From Streptomyces sp. NBC_00683 (GTDB lineage Bacteria > Actinomycetota > Actinomycetes > Streptomycetales > Streptomycetaceae), in contig NZ_CP109013.1 of assembly GCF_036226745.1 (NCBI RefSeq), positions 3,596,001 to 3,660,000 on the forward strand: DNA of 64,000 nucleotides. Direction: 5' to 3'. The notes below the pieces were generated by a model. The model did not search any database, had not been told where the DNA came from, and worked only from the letters and a program-made list of their open reading frames with translations. Made by a program: the position numbers and the translations under genes. The number at the start of each line of letters is the position of its first letter. Within the stretch, counting starts at the first letter, position 1. Below, in pieces: positions 1 through 17,677 of this stretch.

Positions 1-1
1 C

Positions 2-1540
2 GCCATGCACACCTCGCACGGCCGTCTCGGGCTGCCGAGCCTCTGGCGGGACCGCCACCTCGTCCTGCGTACCGTCGTCGCCGCCGACTCACCGCTGCGC
101 AGGGCCGGTTCCTACACGTACGAGGGTCTCGTCGACGTCATCGCCGGGCTCCTGGAGCGCTACCGGCCCACCGTCGTCCACACCCTGGACCCCGACCCGG
201 ACATCCAGCACAGCCCCGAGGCGGTCCGCCGGCGGGACAGCGAGCAGCGCGGCTACTCCGACCACGCCGACCACACGGCGGCCGGCTGCTTCGCCTGGGC
301 GGCGATGATCCGCTGGGTGGCGCGGTCGACCGGGGACGGCGGTGCCGTACCCGGCTTCGCCGTCACCTCGTTCCGCGGGTACTACAACCGCCACTGGCCC
401 AAGAACCTGCCGCCCGGTGTGCTGGCCGAGAAGGCCGGCCACCTCGTCCCGTACGGCGGGTCCCCGGACTGGGAGTGCGGCAATCCGTCCGGGTGCGGGG
501 ACTACAACGTCGGCGGCGACCGCCCCCTGACCAACAGGAAGGGCTGGGTCCGCTCCACCCACCACCGCTACCCGGGGGCCCGCCCCGCCGTCGCCGCCGA
601 GCCGGACGGGCGACTCGTCGCCTACGGGGTACTGGGGCTGCGCGCGGTCCGGTGGCGCGAGAGCGCACCCGGCAGCGGGGTCTGGGACGAACCGGACGAC
701 CTCGGCGGCGGCCCGCTCGCCCCGTCCCTGGGCTCGGCGGTGCTGCCCGACGGCAGGCAGCTGCTCCTCGGGCTGCGCTTCGCCGCGCTCGGCGGCCACG
801 GCAGCGACAACGAGCGCGAGATAGTGCTGCTGGAGCAGCGCTCCCCCGGCGGCGGCTTCCGTGCCTGGCGGGGCCTCGGCAACCCCGCCCGGGGTCAGGA
901 CCACGGGCGCCGCATCGGCGTCCCGGTGGCCGTCACGGCCCCCGACGGGCGGGTCCACCTCTTCGTGAGGAACGCCGAGAAGGGCCTCAGCACGCGGGTG
1001 CGCGACGCGGCGGGCCGCTGGAGCGGCTGGCGGGACCTGGGCGGCGGCGCGGTCCAGGACGGGCTGAGCACGGCGGTGGACGGAGCGGGCCGCGTCCACG
1101 TCCACGCGGCCGGCCGTCACGCCGTGCACCACTGGACCCAGGACGCGCCCGGCGACGGGCTGACCGCCCGCGCCGAGCTCACCGGGGCGCCGGTACCCGG
1201 AGACCCGCCGACCGCGCTCGTGGGCGCCGACGGGTCCGTGGAGCTGTTCTACCGGGCCCGCGCGTCGTCCCGGCTGACGGCGGTGCGGGCGGGGGCCGCC
1301 GCGGACCGCGACGACTTCGACGGGTACGGGCCCGTGGCCGCCGCCCCCGCCCCGCTCGGCCCGATGCTGCTCGGCCGCACCGAGGAGGGCCTGATCCAGC
1401 TCCGTACCGGCCGGGGCCTCTCCGTACGGACCCGGGGGCCCGCGGCCCTCGACGGAACCGCGCTCCACCTCGGCGCGGACGGCCGCCCCGCGGTGGTGGG
1501 CCTGGGACCGGACGCCGTGCCGTGGATCTGGCGGCCGTAG
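2..1540 (+). CDS. PIG-L family deacetylase with C-terminal repeat domain (5' truncated by window)
   Basis: The frame is open from the first bases of the window, so the true start lies upstream. The visible N-terminal part matches the PIG-L/LmbE deacetylase family. It includes TLDPDPD and a YSDHADH segment, which corresponds to the HxDH zinc-site motif, and this family removes N-acetyl groups from glycolipids or small thiols. After about residue 180 come repeated units with the pattern V-x-x-PDGR-x-x-x-F-x-R/G, each about 45 residues, typical of a beta-propeller of the kind that binds sugars. Together these suggest a secreted or surface enzyme acting on a glycan. The N-terminal metal ligands and any signal peptide are outside the window. 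The substrate cannot be read from the sequence. Confidence 0.75.
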   Translation, partial: AMHTSHGRLGLPSLWRDRHLVLRTVVAADSPLRRAGSYTYEGLVDVIAGLLERYRPTVVHTLDPDPDIQHSPEAVRRRDSEQRGYSDHADHTAAGCFAWAAMIRWVARSTGDGGAVPGFAVTSFRGYYNRHWPKNLPPGVLAEKAGHLVPYGGSPDWECGNPSGCGDYNVGGDRPLTNRKGWVRSTHHRYPGARPAVAAEPDGRLVAYGVLGLRAVRWRESAPGSGVWDEPDDLGGGPLAPSLGSAVLPDGRQLLLGLRFAALGGHGSDNEREIVLLEQRSPGGGFRAWRGLGNPARGQDHGRRIGVPVAVTAPDGRVHLFVRNAEKGLSTRVRDAAGRWSGWRDLGGGAVQDGLSTAVDGAGRVHVHAAGRHAVHHWTQDAPGDGLTARAELTGAPVPGDPPTALVGADGSVELFYRARASSRLTAVRAGAAADRDDFDGYGPVAAAPAPLGPMLLGRTEEGLIQLRTGRGLSVRTRGPAALDGTALHLGADGRPAVVGLGPDAVPWIWRP

Positions 1541-1578
1541 GCGGACGGAACGGCCGTCACGGAATCCCGGGCATGCCG

Positions 1579-1620
1579 AAGGGCCCCGGTCCACCGCTTG
1601 CGCGGCGGGCCGGGGCCCTT
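1579..1620. terminator. Terminator between the PIG-L gene and tuf
   Basis: The arms AAGGGCCCCGG (1579-1589) and CCGGGGCCCTT (1610-1620) are exact complements around a 20-nt loop that can pair further. The hairpin sits between two convergent genes and can serve both strands. Confidence 0.8.
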
Positions 1621-1663
1621 CTTGGTGCTCTGTGCGGAGCTACCAGGTCAGACGATCAAGTAA

Positions 1664-2857
<1,194 letters not shown>

Positions 2858-3015
2858 TGGGGTCCTCCTGAGTGGTTCTGTACGCCTTGCTTCATCGGCG
2901 CCAGGTGATCTTTGCTGGAATGCCGGTGCCGGGGGCATTCGCCGCATTGCTTGCGCGCTGCGACGAATGCCCGGCCAGGCTCCGGTGACAAGCCTAAAGC
3001 GTTGACTCGGAAGAG

Positions 3016-5145
<2,130 letters not shown>

Positions 5146-5183
5146 AAGGCTCAATCTTCTCTCGGTCTCGATGGGGTAAGCGA

Positions 5184-5654
5184 CTACCAGCGGTAGTGCG
5201 CGAAGGCCTTGTTCGACTCGGCCATCTTGTGGGTGTCCTCGCGCTTCTTGACAGCTGCGCCAAGACCGTTGGAGGCGTCGAGCAGCTCGTTCATGAGGCG
5301 CTCGGTCATGGTCTTCTCGCGACGGGCGCGGGAGTAACCGACGACCCAGCGCAGAGCGAGGGTGGCGGCGCGACCGGGCTTGACCTCGATCGGCACCTGG
5401 TAGGTGGCGCCACCGACACGGCGGGACTTGACCTCGAGCGAGGGCTTGACGTTCTCAAGCGCGCGCTTCAGCGTGATGACCGGGTCAGCGCCGGTCTTCT
5501 CGCGGAGGCCTTCCATGGCGCCGTACACGATCCGCTCGGCAGTGGAACGCTTGCCGTTGAGCAGGATCTTGTTGATCAGCGAGGTGACAAGAGGAGAACC
5601 ATAGACCGGGTCAATGATGACCGGGCGCTTCGGGGCGGGGCCCTTACGAGGCAT
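5184..5654 (-). CDS. rpsG: 30S ribosomal protein S7
   Basis: This 156-aa protein initiates assembly of the head of the 30S subunit by binding the 3' domain of 16S rRNA. It begins [10 protein letters not shown] and ends AHYRW, at full length for the family, with the conserved [13 protein letters not shown] and GGATYQVP segments. Only 2 nt separate it from rpsL upstream, so the two are translationally linked in the str operon. In other bacteria S7 represses its own operon. No such site was resolved here. Confidence 0.98.
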   Translation of the reverse strand: MPRKGPAPKRPVIIDPVYGSPLVTSLINKILLNGKRSTAERIVYGAMEGLREKTGADPVITLKRALENVKPSLEVKSRRVGGATYQVPIEVKPGRAATLALRWVVGYSRARREKTMTERLMNELLDASNGLGAAVKKREDTHKMAESNKAFAHYRW

Positions 5655-5656
5655 TC

Positions 5657-6028
5657 TTACTTCTCCTTCTTGGCGCCGTAGCGGCTGCGGGCCTGCTTGC
5701 GGTTCTTGACACCCTGGGTGTCAAGGGAGCCGCGGATGATCTTGTAACGAACACCCGGCAGGTCCTTCACACGGCCACCACGCACGAGCACGATGGAGTG
5801 CTCCTGCAGGTTGTGTCCCTCACCCGGAATGTAGGCCGTGACCTCGATGCCGGAGGTCAGACGCACACGCGCGACCTTACGGAGGGCCGAGTTCGGCTTC
5901 TTCGGGGTGGTCGTGAACACACGCGTGCAGACGCCGCGACGCTGGGGCGAACCCTCGAGCGCGGGCGTCTTGTTCTTCTCGACCTTGTCCTGCCGGCCCT
6001 TCCGGACCAGCTGCTGAATCGTAGGCAC
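5657..6028 (-). CDS. rpsL: 30S ribosomal protein S12
   Basis: This 123-aa decoding-centre protein is the first gene of the str operon. The sequence [14 protein letters not shown] and the segment [11 protein letters not shown] are both wild type at the lysines where streptomycin-resistance changes occur (E. coli K42 and K87 equivalents). The allele therefore looks streptomycin-sensitive. A strong promoter lies about 200 nt upstream. Confidence 0.98.
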   Translation of the reverse strand: MPTIQQLVRKGRQDKVEKNKTPALEGSPQRRGVCTRVFTTTPKKPNSALRKVARVRLTSGIEVTAYIPGEGHNLQEHSIVLVRGGRVKDLPGVRYKIIRGSLDTQGVKNRKQARSRYGAKKEK

Positions 6029-6222
6029 TACTTCTCCGGTTTCTGTGTGCCGTCGGTGAAACTAACCTGGAACACTCGCCGACCCACGCGGTCGGGTGTG
6101 TCGAATACTGCAAGCTCCTGCCCTGAGGCAGAAGGAGCGCAGATTGCGGTGGCCACTTACGGACTCGCGATGCGGTTGAGGACACGCACCCGAGCCCAGG
6201 CACACCCCAGGCACAAGGCTTG

Positions 6223-6251
6223 AGCGTACCTACCTCACGGACTCCGGTCAA
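6223..6251 (-). promoter_or_regulatory. Promoter of the str operon (rpsL)
   Basis: On the minus strand a -35 box TTGACC (6246-6251) is followed after exactly 17 nt by TACGCT (6223-6228), close to the principal-sigma (HrdB) consensus. The expected transcript start is near 6216, giving a leader of about 190 nt. The rest of the 6029-6512 gap shows no gene. Confidence 0.7.
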
Positions 6252-6512
6252 AACAAATGCCCCGGGGCACGGCCCGGCCCGAAGCCCTGCCTGTCGCCAC
6301 AGGGCACACAGAGGCCCGCACCGGCCTCCGCCACCGGGTGCGCATCCCCCGGACGCCAGGGGCCCGGCCGCACCCGTACGGCCGGTACAGCGCTTCCCAC
6401 CAGCGTAAACGGCCCACCGCGCGCCCGCCCGCCGGCGCACGCGCCCCACGCCGGACCCTCACCCGGTACCGCCGCCCCGGGTGAGGCACCTCACGGTCCG
6501 CCGGCCCGCACG

Positions 6513-6557
6513 CCGAAGGGCGGCCACCCCGTACGAAACGGGGTGACCGCCCTTCGG
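6513..6557 (-). terminator. rpoC terminator
   Basis: Read on the minus strand, CCGAAGGGCGGTCACCCCGT folds with ACGGGGTGGCCGCCCTTCGG over a 5-nt loop. All 20 pairs form, one being G-U. It begins 18 nt after the rpoC stop and isolates rpoBC from rpsL. Confidence 0.85.
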
Positions 6558-6575
6558 TCGTATCAAGCGACTCGC

Positions 6576-10475
<3,900 letters not shown>

Positions 10476-10567
10476 TTGTCGTCAATCCCTCTTTCGGGGG
10501 TTCGAGCCCCCTCGCCTGAGCGAGAAATCGGGGCACTTCAGCAATGGTCTGAACGGGTCCGGGGAGA

Positions 10568-10596
10568 GCCGGCCGGATCACAGGGATCCGGCCGGC
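10568..10596 (-). promoter_or_regulatory. Hairpin in the rpoB-rpoC spacer
   Basis: GCCGGCCGGATC (10568-10579) and GATCCGGCCGGC (10585-10596) form a perfect 12-bp stem with a 5-nt loop, 7 nt after the rpoB stop. There is no U-run after it. It is more likely an RNA processing or stability element, or a partial terminator, than a full stop. Confidence 0.55.
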
Positions 10597-10603
10597 CAAC
10601 CCG

Positions 10604-13600
10604 TCAGACCTCTTCGACGCTGCTCGGCTCGCGCCGGGACAGGTCGATACCGAGCTCCTCCGCCGCGCGGAAGACGTCCTCGTCCGTGTCACGCATCTCG
10701 ATGGACATACCGTCCGAGGACAGCACCTCCACGTTGAGGCAGAGCGACTGCATTTCCTTGATGAGCACCTTGAAGGACTCGGGAATGCCGGGCTCGGGGA
10801 TGTTCTCGCCCTTGACGATCGCCTCGTAGACCTTCACGCGGCCGGTCACGTCGTCGGACTTGATCGTCAGCAGTTCCTGGAGGGCGTATGCGGCGCCGTA
10901 AGCCTCAAGGGCCCACACCTCCATCTCACCGAATCGCTGCCCACCGAACTGTGCCTTACCACCCAGCGGCTGCTGCGTGATCATGGAGTACGGTCCGGTC
11001 GAACGCGCGTGGAGCTTGTCGTCGACCAGGTGGTGCAGCTTGAGGATGTACATGTAGCCGACCGAGACCGGCTCGGGGAACGGCTCACCGGAGCGGCCGT
11101 CGAACAGGTTGGCCTTGCCCGAGGGCTGGACCAGCCGGTTGCCGTCGCGGTTCGGGATCGTGGCCTCGAAGAGGCCGGTGATCTCGTCCTCGCGGGCGCC
11201 GTCGAAGACCGGGGTCGCGACGTTGGTGCCGGGGGCGACCTGGTCGGCGCCGATGGACTGCAGGCGCTTGGCCCACTCGTCACCGAGGCCGGAGACGTCC
11301 CAGCCGCGGCTGGCGAGCCAGCCGAGGTGGATCTCCAGGACCTGTCCCGGGTTCATTCGGGACGGGACACCCAGCGGGTTGAGGATGATGTCGACCGGGG
11401 TGCCGTCCTCCAGGAACGGCATGTCCTCGATCGGCAGGATCTTCGAGATGACGCCCTTGTTGCCGTGACGGCCGGCGAGCTTGTCACCATCGGTGATCTT
11501 GCGCTTCTGCGCGACGTAGACGCGGACCAGCTGGTTCACGCCCGGCGGCAGCTCGTCGCCCTCTTCGCGGTCGAAGACGCGGACGCCGATGATCTTGCCG
11601 ATCTCGCCGTGCGGGACCTTCAGCGAGGTGTCGCGCACCTCGCGCGCCTTCTCACCGAAGATCGCACGGAGCAGACGCTCCTCCGGGGTCAGCTCGGTCT
11701 CACCCTTGGGCGTGACCTTGCCGACGAGGATGTCACCGGCAGTGACCTCGGCACCGATACGGATGATGCCGCGCTCGTCGAGGTCCGCGAGGACCTCTTC
11801 GGAGACGTTCGGGATGTCCCGGGTGATCTCCTCCGGGCCCAGCTTGGTGTCACGGGCGTCGACCTCGTGCTCCTCGATGTGGATCGAGGAGAGGACGTCG
11901 TCCTGCACCAGACGCTGCGACAGGATGATCGCGTCTTCGTAGTTGTGGCCCTCCCACGGCATGAACGCCACGAGGAGGTTCTTGCCGAGCGCCATCTCGC
12001 CCTGCTCGGTCGCCGGACCGTCCGCGAGGACCTGGCCCTCGACGATCCGGGCGCCCTCGTCGACGACAACCTTCTGGTTGACCGAGGTGCCCTGGTTCGA
12101 GCGGGAGAACTTGGCGATGCGGTACGTGGTGTACGTGCCGTCGTCGTTGGTGACGGTGATGTAGTCCGCGGAAACCTCCTGGACCACACCGTCCTTCTCC
12201 GCCTTGATGACGTCACCGGCGTCGACCGCGCAGCGGTACTCCATGCCGGTGCCGACGAGCGGAGCCTCGGACGTGATCAGCGGCACGGCCTGACGCATCA
12301 TGTTCGCGCCCATGAGGGCACGGTTGGCGTCGTCGTGCTCGAGGAACGGGATCATGGCGGTCGCGACCGACACCATCTGGCGCGGCGAGACATCCATGTA
12401 GTCGACGTCGTCGCCGGGGATGTAGTCGACCTCTCCGCCACGACGGCGGACCAGGACGCGCGGCTCGGTGAACCGCATGTCCTCGGACAGCGTCGCGTTC
12501 GCCTGGGCGATCACGAAGCGGTCTTCCTCGTCGGCGGTCAGGTAGTCGACGTCGTCGGTGACGACACCCTCGATGACCTTGCGGTACGGCGTCTCGACGA
12601 AACCGAACGCGTTGACGCGTCCGTACGAGGCGAGCGAACCGATCAGACCGATGTTCGGGCCTTCAGGGGTCTCGATCGGGCACATGCGTCCGTAGTGGGA
12701 CGGGTGCACGTCTCGGACCTCGAAGCCGGCCCGCTCACGGGACAGACCACCCGGGCCAAGAGCCGACAGGCGGCGCTTGTGGGTGAGACCCGACAGCGGG
12801 TTGTTCTGGTCCATGAACTGCGACAGCTGGCTGGTGCCGAAGAACTCCTTGATGGAGGCGACGACCGGCCGGATGTTGATCAGGGTCTGCGGCGTGATCG
12901 CTTCGACGTCCTGGGTCGTCATGCGCTCACGCACGACGCGCTCCATACGAGCCAGACCCGTGCGGACCTGGTTCTGGATGAGCTCGCCGACGTTGCGCAG
13001 ACGGCGGTTGCCGAAGTGGTCGATGTCGTCGGTCTCGACGACGATCTGGGTACCGCTCTCGCCGACCGTCTCGGTCTCCCCGGCGTGCAGCTTCACCAGG
13101 TACTTGATGGTCGCGATGATGTCGTCGCTGGTGAGGACACCCGCGTCGAGCGGCTCGTCGGCGCCGAGCTTCTTGTTCACCTTGTAGCGGCCGACCTTCG
13201 CGAGGTCGTAGCGCTTCGGGTTGAAGTAGAGGTTCTCGAGCAGCGTCTGAGCGGCCTCACGCGTGGGCGGCTCGCCCGGGCGCAGCTTGCGGTAGATGTC
13301 GAGCAGCGCGTCGTCCTGGCCCTGGGTGTGGTCCTTCTCCAGGGTGGCGCGCATCGACTCGTACTCGCCGAACTCCTCGAGGATCTGCTCGGTGGTCCAG
13401 CCGAGAGCCTTCAGGAGAACGGTGACGGACTGCTTGCGCTTGCGGTCGATGCGGACACCGACCATGTCGCGCTTGTCGATCTCCATCTCCAGCCAGGCAC
13501 CCCGGGAAGGGATGATCTTGGAGGAGAAGATGTCCTTGTCGGACGTCTTGTCGATGGAGGAGTCGAAGTAGACACCCGGCGAGCGGACCAGCTGCGACAC

Positions 13601-14089
13601 GACGACACGCTCGGTGCCGTTGATGACGAAGGTGCCCTTGTTGGTCATGAGCGGGAAGTCGCCCATGAAGACCGTCTGGGACTTGATCTCGCCGGTCTCG
13701 TTGTTGGTGAACTCGGCCGTGACGAAGAGCGGCGCGGCGAACGTGAAGTCGCGCTCCTTGCACTCGTCGATGGAGTTCTTCGGGGGCTCGAAGCGGTGGT
13801 CGCGGAACGTGAGCGACATCGACCCGGAGAAGTCCTCGATCGGCGAAATCTCCTCGAAGATCTCCTCCAGGCCGGACTTGGTGGGGACGTCTTGTCCGCT
13901 GTCCAGAGCAGCCTCGACGCGAGCCTTCCAGGCGGCGTTACCGAGGAGCCAGTCAAAGCTCTCGGTCTGCAGCGCGAGGAGGTTCGGAACCTCGAGGGGC
14001 TCCCTGATCTTTGCAAAAGAGATGCGCAGCGGGGCGGTGCTGGCACCGTTGTTCGTATTCGAGGTCGAGGCGTTGCGCGAGGCGGCCAA
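10604..14089 (-). CDS. rpoB: RNA polymerase beta subunit
   Basis: This 1161-aa subunit forms the other half of the polymerase active centre. The rifampicin-binding region reads [17 protein letters not shown] then [13 protein letters not shown], with the residues equivalent to E. coli D516, H526 and S531 all wild type. The allele therefore looks rifampicin-sensitive. The start is TTG at 14089 (LAASRNAS...), which gives exactly the S. coelicolor length, with AGGA upstream. An in-frame start further up would add 19 residues not seen in homologues. A promoter sits about 165 nt upstream. Confidence 0.97.
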   Translation of the reverse strand: MAASRNASTSNTNNGASTAPLRISFAKIREPLEVPNLLALQTESFDWLLGNAAWKARVEAALDSGQDVPTKSGLEEIFEEISPIEDFSGSMSLTFRDHRFEPPKNSIDECKERDFTFAAPLFVTAEFTNNETGEIKSQTVFMGDFPLMTNKGTFVINGTERVVVSQLVRSPGVYFDSSIDKTSDKDIFSSKIIPSRGAWLEMEIDKRDMVGVRIDRKRKQSVTVLLKALGWTTEQILEEFGEYESMRATLEKDHTQGQDDALLDIYRKLRPGEPPTREAAQTLLENLYFNPKRYDLAKVGRYKVNKKLGADEPLDAGVLTSDDIIATIKYLVKLHAGETETVGESGTQIVVETDDIDHFGNRRLRNVGELIQNQVRTGLARMERVVRERMTTQDVEAITPQTLINIRPVVASIKEFFGTSQLSQFMDQNNPLSGLTHKRRLSALGPGGLSRERAGFEVRDVHPSHYGRMCPIETPEGPNIGLIGSLASYGRVNAFGFVETPYRKVIEGVVTDDVDYLTADEEDRFVIAQANATLSEDMRFTEPRVLVRRRGGEVDYIPGDDVDYMDVSPRQMVSVATAMIPFLEHDDANRALMGANMMRQAVPLITSEAPLVGTGMEYRCAVDAGDVIKAEKDGVVQEVSADYITVTNDDGTYTTYRIAKFSRSNQGTSVNQKVVVDEGARIVEGQVLADGPATEQGEMALGKNLLVAFMPWEGHNYEDAIILSQRLVQDDVLSSIHIEEHEVDARDTKLGPEEITRDIPNVSEEVLADLDERGIIRIGAEVTAGDILVGKVTPKGETELTPEERLLRAIFGEKAREVRDTSLKVPHGEIGKIIGVRVFDREEGDELPPGVNQLVRVYVAQKRKITDGDKLAGRHGNKGVISKILPIEDMPFLEDGTPVDIILNPLGVPSRMNPGQVLEIHLGWLASRGWDVSGLGDEWAKRLQSIGADQVAPGTNVATPVFDGAREDEITGLFEATIPNRDGNRLVQPSGKANLFDGRSGEPFPEPVSVGYMYILKLHHLVDDKLHARSTGPYSMITQQPLGGKAQFGGQRFGEMEVWALEAYGAAYALQELLTIKSDDVTGRVKVYEAIVKGENIPEPGIPESFKVLIKEMQSLCLNVEVLSSDGMSIEMRDTDEDVFRAAEELGIDLSRREPSSVEEV

Positions 14090-14252
14090 GAGGGGGTCCT
14101 TCCGAGGGCTCGGACTCACTACGCGCGTACCGGCCCCAAGCCGCACACAGAGACAGAAATCCCAAGGTCAGGGAAAAGTCGGTCATCGGTGCTAGGCGTG
14201 GGCATGCCCCTGGTGACGGGCAGGAGGCAGCTAACAGGCAGCGCAAAGGGTC

Positions 14253-14281
14253 AGTGTAGCCAAGCGGCACACTGATGTCCA
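14253..14281 (-). promoter_or_regulatory. Promoter of rpoBC
   Basis: On the minus strand TGGACA (14276-14281) and TACACT (14253-14258) are separated by 17 nt. This is a good principal-sigma promoter in the roughly 600-nt gap between rplL and rpoB, and predicts a leader of about 155 nt before the TTG start. No gene is seen in the gap. Confidence 0.65.
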
Positions 14282-14595
14282 GTCGGGGTTCTCAGAGACC
14301 CACGTTGCTCTCAACAGCTGTTCTCAACACCTATGAATAGCCCTCGCGCGGTGTGCGCTCTTCTTTACTGCCCTCTTCGTTCTCGATCCATGCCTCGGAT
14401 GCGGATCGAGATGACGACGCGTCCTGAGAATTGCGCGCCGCGTGCGGTTCGTCAAGGCCCCCGAGTCCAGGACGGACATCCTGCGATCTTCACCTGGGCC
14501 CCCAGGACGCCCGTTGACGCCCCCTGGGAGACGCACGGCGAAGATCACCCTACTCGTCGCCGACGGAAGATCAAGGCAGCGTCAGGGGGTACGCC

Positions 14596-14629
14596 AAAGG
14601 GCGACCACCCGAATGGGTGATCGCCCTTT
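14596..14629 (-). terminator. rplJL terminator
   Basis: On the minus strand AAAGGGCGATCACCC pairs with GGGTGGTCGCCCTTT over a 4-nt loop, 15 pairs including one G-U and flanked by A/T. It ends or attenuates the rplJL transcript before rpoB. Confidence 0.75.
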
Positions 14630-14640
14630 GCGATGTGACA

Positions 14641-14660
14641 TCCCTGCCTCGCGGCAGGGA
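14641..14660 (-). promoter_or_regulatory. Small hairpin just after rplL
   Basis: TCCCTGCC and GGCAGGGA form a perfect 8-bp stem with a TCGC tetraloop, 30 nt past the rplL stop and just before the main terminator. Its place resembles the processing or attenuation structures known in the rplL-rpoB spacer of other bacteria. Confidence 0.45.
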
Positions 14661-14690
14661 CGGTCCTGAGGAGTCAGATGACTCGCAGGG

Positions 14691-15074
14691 TCACTTGACC
14701 TCGACGGAGGCGCCGGCGCCCTTGAGGGACTCGGCAGCCTTCTCGGCGGCCTCCTTGGCGACCTTCTCGAGGACGGGCTTCGGGGCGCCGTCCACGAGGT
14801 CCTTGGCCTCCTTGAGGCCCAGGGAGGTCAGCTCACGCACGACCTTGATGACCTGGATCTTCTTCTCGCCGGCACCGGTGAGGATGACGTCGAACTCGTC
14901 CTGCTCCTCGACGGCCTCGGCAGCGGCGCCCGGGCCGGCGGGGCCGGCAACGGCGACCGCGGCGGCGGCGGTGACGTCGAACTTCTCCTCGAACGCCTTA
15001 ACGAACTCGGAGAGCTCGATGAGGGTGAGCTCCTCGAACTGGGCGAGCAGGTCTTCCTGGCTGAGCTTCGCCAT
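14691..15074 (-). CDS. rplL: 50S ribosomal protein L7/L12
   Basis: This 127-aa stalk protein recruits and activates translation GTPases. The N-terminal L10-binding helices come first, followed by the Ala-rich hinge ([15 protein letters not shown]). The globular C-terminal domain has the conserved [14 protein letters not shown] and [11 protein letters not shown] segments. It lies 86 nt after rplJ and is cotranscribed with it. Confidence 0.98.
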   Translation of the reverse strand: MAKLSQEDLLAQFEELTLIELSEFVKAFEEKFDVTAAAAVAVAGPAGPGAAAEAVEEQDEFDVILTGAGEKKIQVIKVVRELTSLGLKEAKDLVDGAPKPVLEKVAKEAAEKAAESLKGAGASVEVK

Positions 15075-15160
15075 GATGGCGTCCTTCCACTAATTCGGCA
15101 GGTGCCGGATGTATATGTAGGCGGGCGTACGGGCCCGCTGCGAGCCGTGGGGGCGGAGTG

Positions 15161-15724
15161 TTACTCCGACACCTCGGCGTCGGCGGGAGCCGGCGTACCG
15201 GCACCGCCCTGCTCGGCCTTCTTGGCGCGAAGCGCTTCCGCGGTGCGGACGAACTTCGACGGCAGAGCCTGGAAGAGCTGCGCAGCCTGAGTCTGCTTGC
15301 CCTTCATGGCGCCGGCCAGCTTGGCGAGCAGAACCTCGCGGGACTCGAGGTCCGCGAGCTTCTTGATCTCATCGGCAGACAGCGCCTTACCGTCAAGGAC
15401 ACCGCCCTTGATGATGAGGTTGGGGTTGTCCTTGGCGAAGTCACGAAGACCCTTCGCCGACTCCACCGGGTCACCGGTGACGAAGGCAACCGCCGTCGGA
15501 CCCGAGAACAGGTCGTCCAGCGTGTTGATCCCGGCCTCGTTGGCCGCAATCTTGGTCAGCGTGTTCTTCACCACGGCGTACTGGGCGTTCTCACCGAGCG
15601 AACGGCGCAGCTCCTTGAGCTGTGCCACGGTGAGACCCCGGTACTCGGTCAGCACAGCGGCGTTCGAGCTGCGGAACTGGTCCGTCAGCTCGGCTACCGC
15701 GGCAGCCTTGTCGGGCCTTGCCAT
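15161..15724 (-). CDS. rplJ: 50S ribosomal protein L10
   Basis: This 187-aa protein is the base of the L10-(L12)n stalk. The start is ATG at 15724 ([13 protein letters not shown]), chosen because AAGGAGG lies 9 nt upstream and because longer readings add residues absent from homologues. The segments [15 protein letters not shown] and [13 protein letters not shown] are conserved family sequence. The long structured leader upstream fits L10 autoregulation, which is well established in bacteria. Confidence 0.97.
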   Translation of the reverse strand: MARPDKAAAVAELTDQFRSSNAAVLTEYRGLTVAQLKELRRSLGENAQYAVVKNTLTKIAANEAGINTLDDLFSGPTAVAFVTGDPVESAKGLRDFAKDNPNLIIKGGVLDGKALSADEIKKLADLESREVLLAKLAGAMKGKQTQAAQLFQALPSKFVRTAEALRAKKAEQGGAGTPAPADAEVSE

Positions 15725-15782
15725 GAGCGTCGGCCTCCTTCCGGGTGATGAGGACCGCTCAGAAGGGGCCGGGAAAGACGAA

Positions 15783-15808
15783 ACGCCCCGGCGCAGGCGC
15801 CAGGGCGT
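15783..15808 (-). promoter_or_regulatory. Hairpin in the rplJ leader (candidate L10 leader element)
   Basis: On the minus strand ACGCCCTGGCGC pairs with GCGCCGGGGCGT across a 2-nt gap, about 60 nt before the rplJ start, and is followed by a T-rich stretch. The position fits the L10 leader that binds L10-L12 and controls this operon. The leader consensus was not checked, so this is inference. Confidence 0.45.
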
Positions 15809-15937
15809 AGCTCGACCGAATGAATTCGGGAGCTTTCCACAGTCACCTGCGCAGGTCGTCCGTTCTCGACGGATCCTTCGGTCACCGTCCCTCTTGCGAG
15901 AGCGCGGCAACGACCAGCGGTCTTTGGCTTCCTGAGG

Positions 15938-15967
15938 AGCGTACGCGACCGGGGCGCCCCGGAGCAA
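15938..15967 (-). promoter_or_regulatory. Possible promoter of rplJL
   Basis: On the minus strand TTGCTC (15962-15967) and TACGCT (15938-15943) are 18 nt apart. The -10 box is identical to that of the str operon promoter, but the -35 box is weaker. It would give a leader of about 205 nt. The rest of 15725-16185 shows no gene. Confidence 0.4.
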
Positions 15968-16185
15968 ATCCGTCCCGGTTCGACCGGTGCGAGAGGTTTG
16001 GGCCGCGTATCAGGAGGCAACGGCGGTGCCGCCCGAGCCGCGCTGCCCGGCGTCCGGCGCCGTCCTTGCCGCCCTGCCCGCGGCGAGCCCGCCGACGGGC
16101 CCTGCCGCTGTCCTTCGCGGGCCTTTCGGCGCTCTCGGGGGTACGAGCAGCCCTGCCGTGCTCGCGGACGCTCCCGCACACACGA

Positions 16186-16225
16186 GGACGGGCCCCGCGA
16201 CCTCAAAAGGTCGCGGGGCCCGTCC
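16186..16225 (-). terminator. rplKA terminator
   Basis: GGACGGGCCCCGCGACCT and AGGTCGCGGGGCCCGTCC form a perfect 18-bp stem with a CAAA loop, 37 nt after the rplA stop. Confidence 0.85.
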
Positions 16226-16262
16226 CATGCCGTGAAACCGACTACCGGGTGAGCACGGGGGC

Positions 16263-16985
16263 TCAGACGGCGGCCGGGTCCTCCTCGACGAGGAGGTTGC
16301 GCACGCGGTTGGCGTCCAGCGGGATGCCCGGGCCCATCGTCGTGCTCAGGGTCGCCTTCTTGATGAAGCGGCCCTTGGCGGCGGACGGCTTCAGACGGAG
16401 GATCTCCTCGAGCGCCGCGCCGTAGTTCTCGACCAGCTTCGTGTCATCGAAAGAGGTCTTTCCGATGATGAAGTGCAGGTTCGAGTGCTTGTCGACGCGG
16501 AACTCGATCTTGCCGCCCTTGATGTCGTTGACAGCCTTGACGACATCGGGGGTGACGGTGCCGGTCTTCGGGTTCGGCATCAGACCACGCGGACCGAGCA
16601 CGCGGCCCAGGCGGCCGACCTTGCCCATGAGGTCCGGGGTCGCGACGACGGCGTCGAAGTCCAGACGGCCCTTCGCCACCTCGTCGATGAGCTCGTCGGC
16701 GCCGACGATGTCGGCGCCCGCGGCTTCCGCGGCCGCAGCACGGTCACCGGTCGCGAAGACCAGGACCCGGGCGGTCTTGCCGGTGCCGTGCGGGAGGTTC
16801 ACGGTGCCACGGACCATCTGGTCGGCCTTGCGCGGGTCTACACCCAGGGCAAACGCGACCTCGACGGTGCTGTCGAACTTCGTGGAGGCGGTGTCCTTGG
16901 CGATACGGACGGCCTCGAGCGGGGCGTACTGGCGCTCCCGGTCGATCTTCGCGTCCGCAGCGCGGAGGTTCTTGCTGCGCTTCAC
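16263..16985 (-). CDS. rplA: 50S ribosomal protein L1
   Basis: This 240-aa protein forms the mobile L1 stalk that guides tRNA out of the E site. It has the diagnostic segments [27 protein letters not shown] and [15 protein letters not shown]. The start is GTG at 16985 with CAGGAG about 8 nt upstream. It lies 82 nt after rplK and a perfect terminator follows, so rplK-rplA form one unit. In other bacteria L1 binds its own mRNA. Confidence 0.98.
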   Translation of the reverse strand: MKRSKNLRAADAKIDRERQYAPLEAVRIAKDTASTKFDSTVEVAFALGVDPRKADQMVRGTVNLPHGTGKTARVLVFATGDRAAAAEAAGADIVGADELIDEVAKGRLDFDAVVATPDLMGKVGRLGRVLGPRGLMPNPKTGTVTPDVVKAVNDIKGGKIEFRVDKHSNLHFIIGKTSFDDTKLVENYGAALEEILRLKPSAAKGRFIKKATLSTTMGPGIPLDANRVRNLLVEEDPAAV

Positions 16986-17067
16986 TTCTACTCCTGTGGT
17001 TATCAGAGTGTGGAGTCGTGGTGCGGACCAGCGCTTGGTCCTACCACTGAGGGCTTACGGGGCTGAA

Positions 17068-17502
17068 TCAGCCTTCGACCGTGATGCCCATGGAACGGGC
17101 GGTGCCAGCGATGATCTTCGACGCGGCGTCGAGGTCGTTGGCGTTCAGGTCGGGGAGCTTCGTCGTGGCGATCTCGCGGACCTGGGCAGCCGTCAGCTTG
17201 GCAACCTTGGTCTTGTGCGGCTCGCCGGAGCCCTTCTCCACGCCCGCAGCCTTGAGGATCAGCTTGGCGGCCGGCGGAGTCTTCGTGATGAAGGTGAAGG
17301 AGCGGTCGTCGTAGACCGTGATCTCCACCGGCACGACCATGCCACGCTGCGACTCGGTCGCGGCGTTGTAGGCCTTGCAGAACTCCATGATGTTGACGCC
17401 GTGCTGGCCCAGTGCGGGGCCGACCGGCGGGGCCGGGTTGGCCGCACCGGCGTTGATCTGGAGCTTGATAAGCCCCGTGACCTTCTTCTTCTTGGGAGGC
17501 AT
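17068..17502 (-). CDS. rplK: 50S ribosomal protein L11
   Basis: This 144-aa protein of the GTPase-associated centre binds 23S rRNA near A1067. The N-terminal domain has [15 protein letters not shown], the proline-rich face where thiostrepton binds and where RelA activity is triggered. The C-terminal rRNA-binding domain follows the linker. It stands 175 nt from nusG, behind a strong terminator, so it probably has its own promoter in that spacer. I could not pick one with confidence. Confidence 0.98.
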
Positions 17503-17602
17503 TGCTCTCTCCGGGTCCTAGTGAGAGTGTTTCGCCGCCATTCCGGTCATCCGGATGGAGGCATACCGCACAACGATAACGGGTATAGCTGCGCGACCAA
17601 AA

Positions 17603-17648
17603 ACCGAGCAGGTCAGACAGGCTGCGAAGCCGGTCTGACCTGCTCGGT
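17603..17648 (-). terminator. secE-nusG terminator
   Basis: On the minus strand ACCGAGCAGGTCAGAC pairs with GTCTGACCTGCTCGGT, with a further CGGCT/AGCC pairing inside. A run of five T follows immediately. This is a textbook intrinsic terminator 30 nt past the nusG stop. Confidence 0.92.
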
Positions 17649-17677
17649 AGGCATGTGTCCGGAAGCTGCGGAAACCG

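Noticed and set aside
2858..3015. Dedicated tuf promoter in the fusA-tuf spacer
   Set aside because: A TAGGCT box is present, but no acceptable -35 sits 16-18 nt upstream, so it is not called.
11009..14275. Long plus-strand open frame opposite rpoB
   Set aside because: Antisense shadow of rpoB; no homology to known protein families in the translation and no ribosome-binding site.
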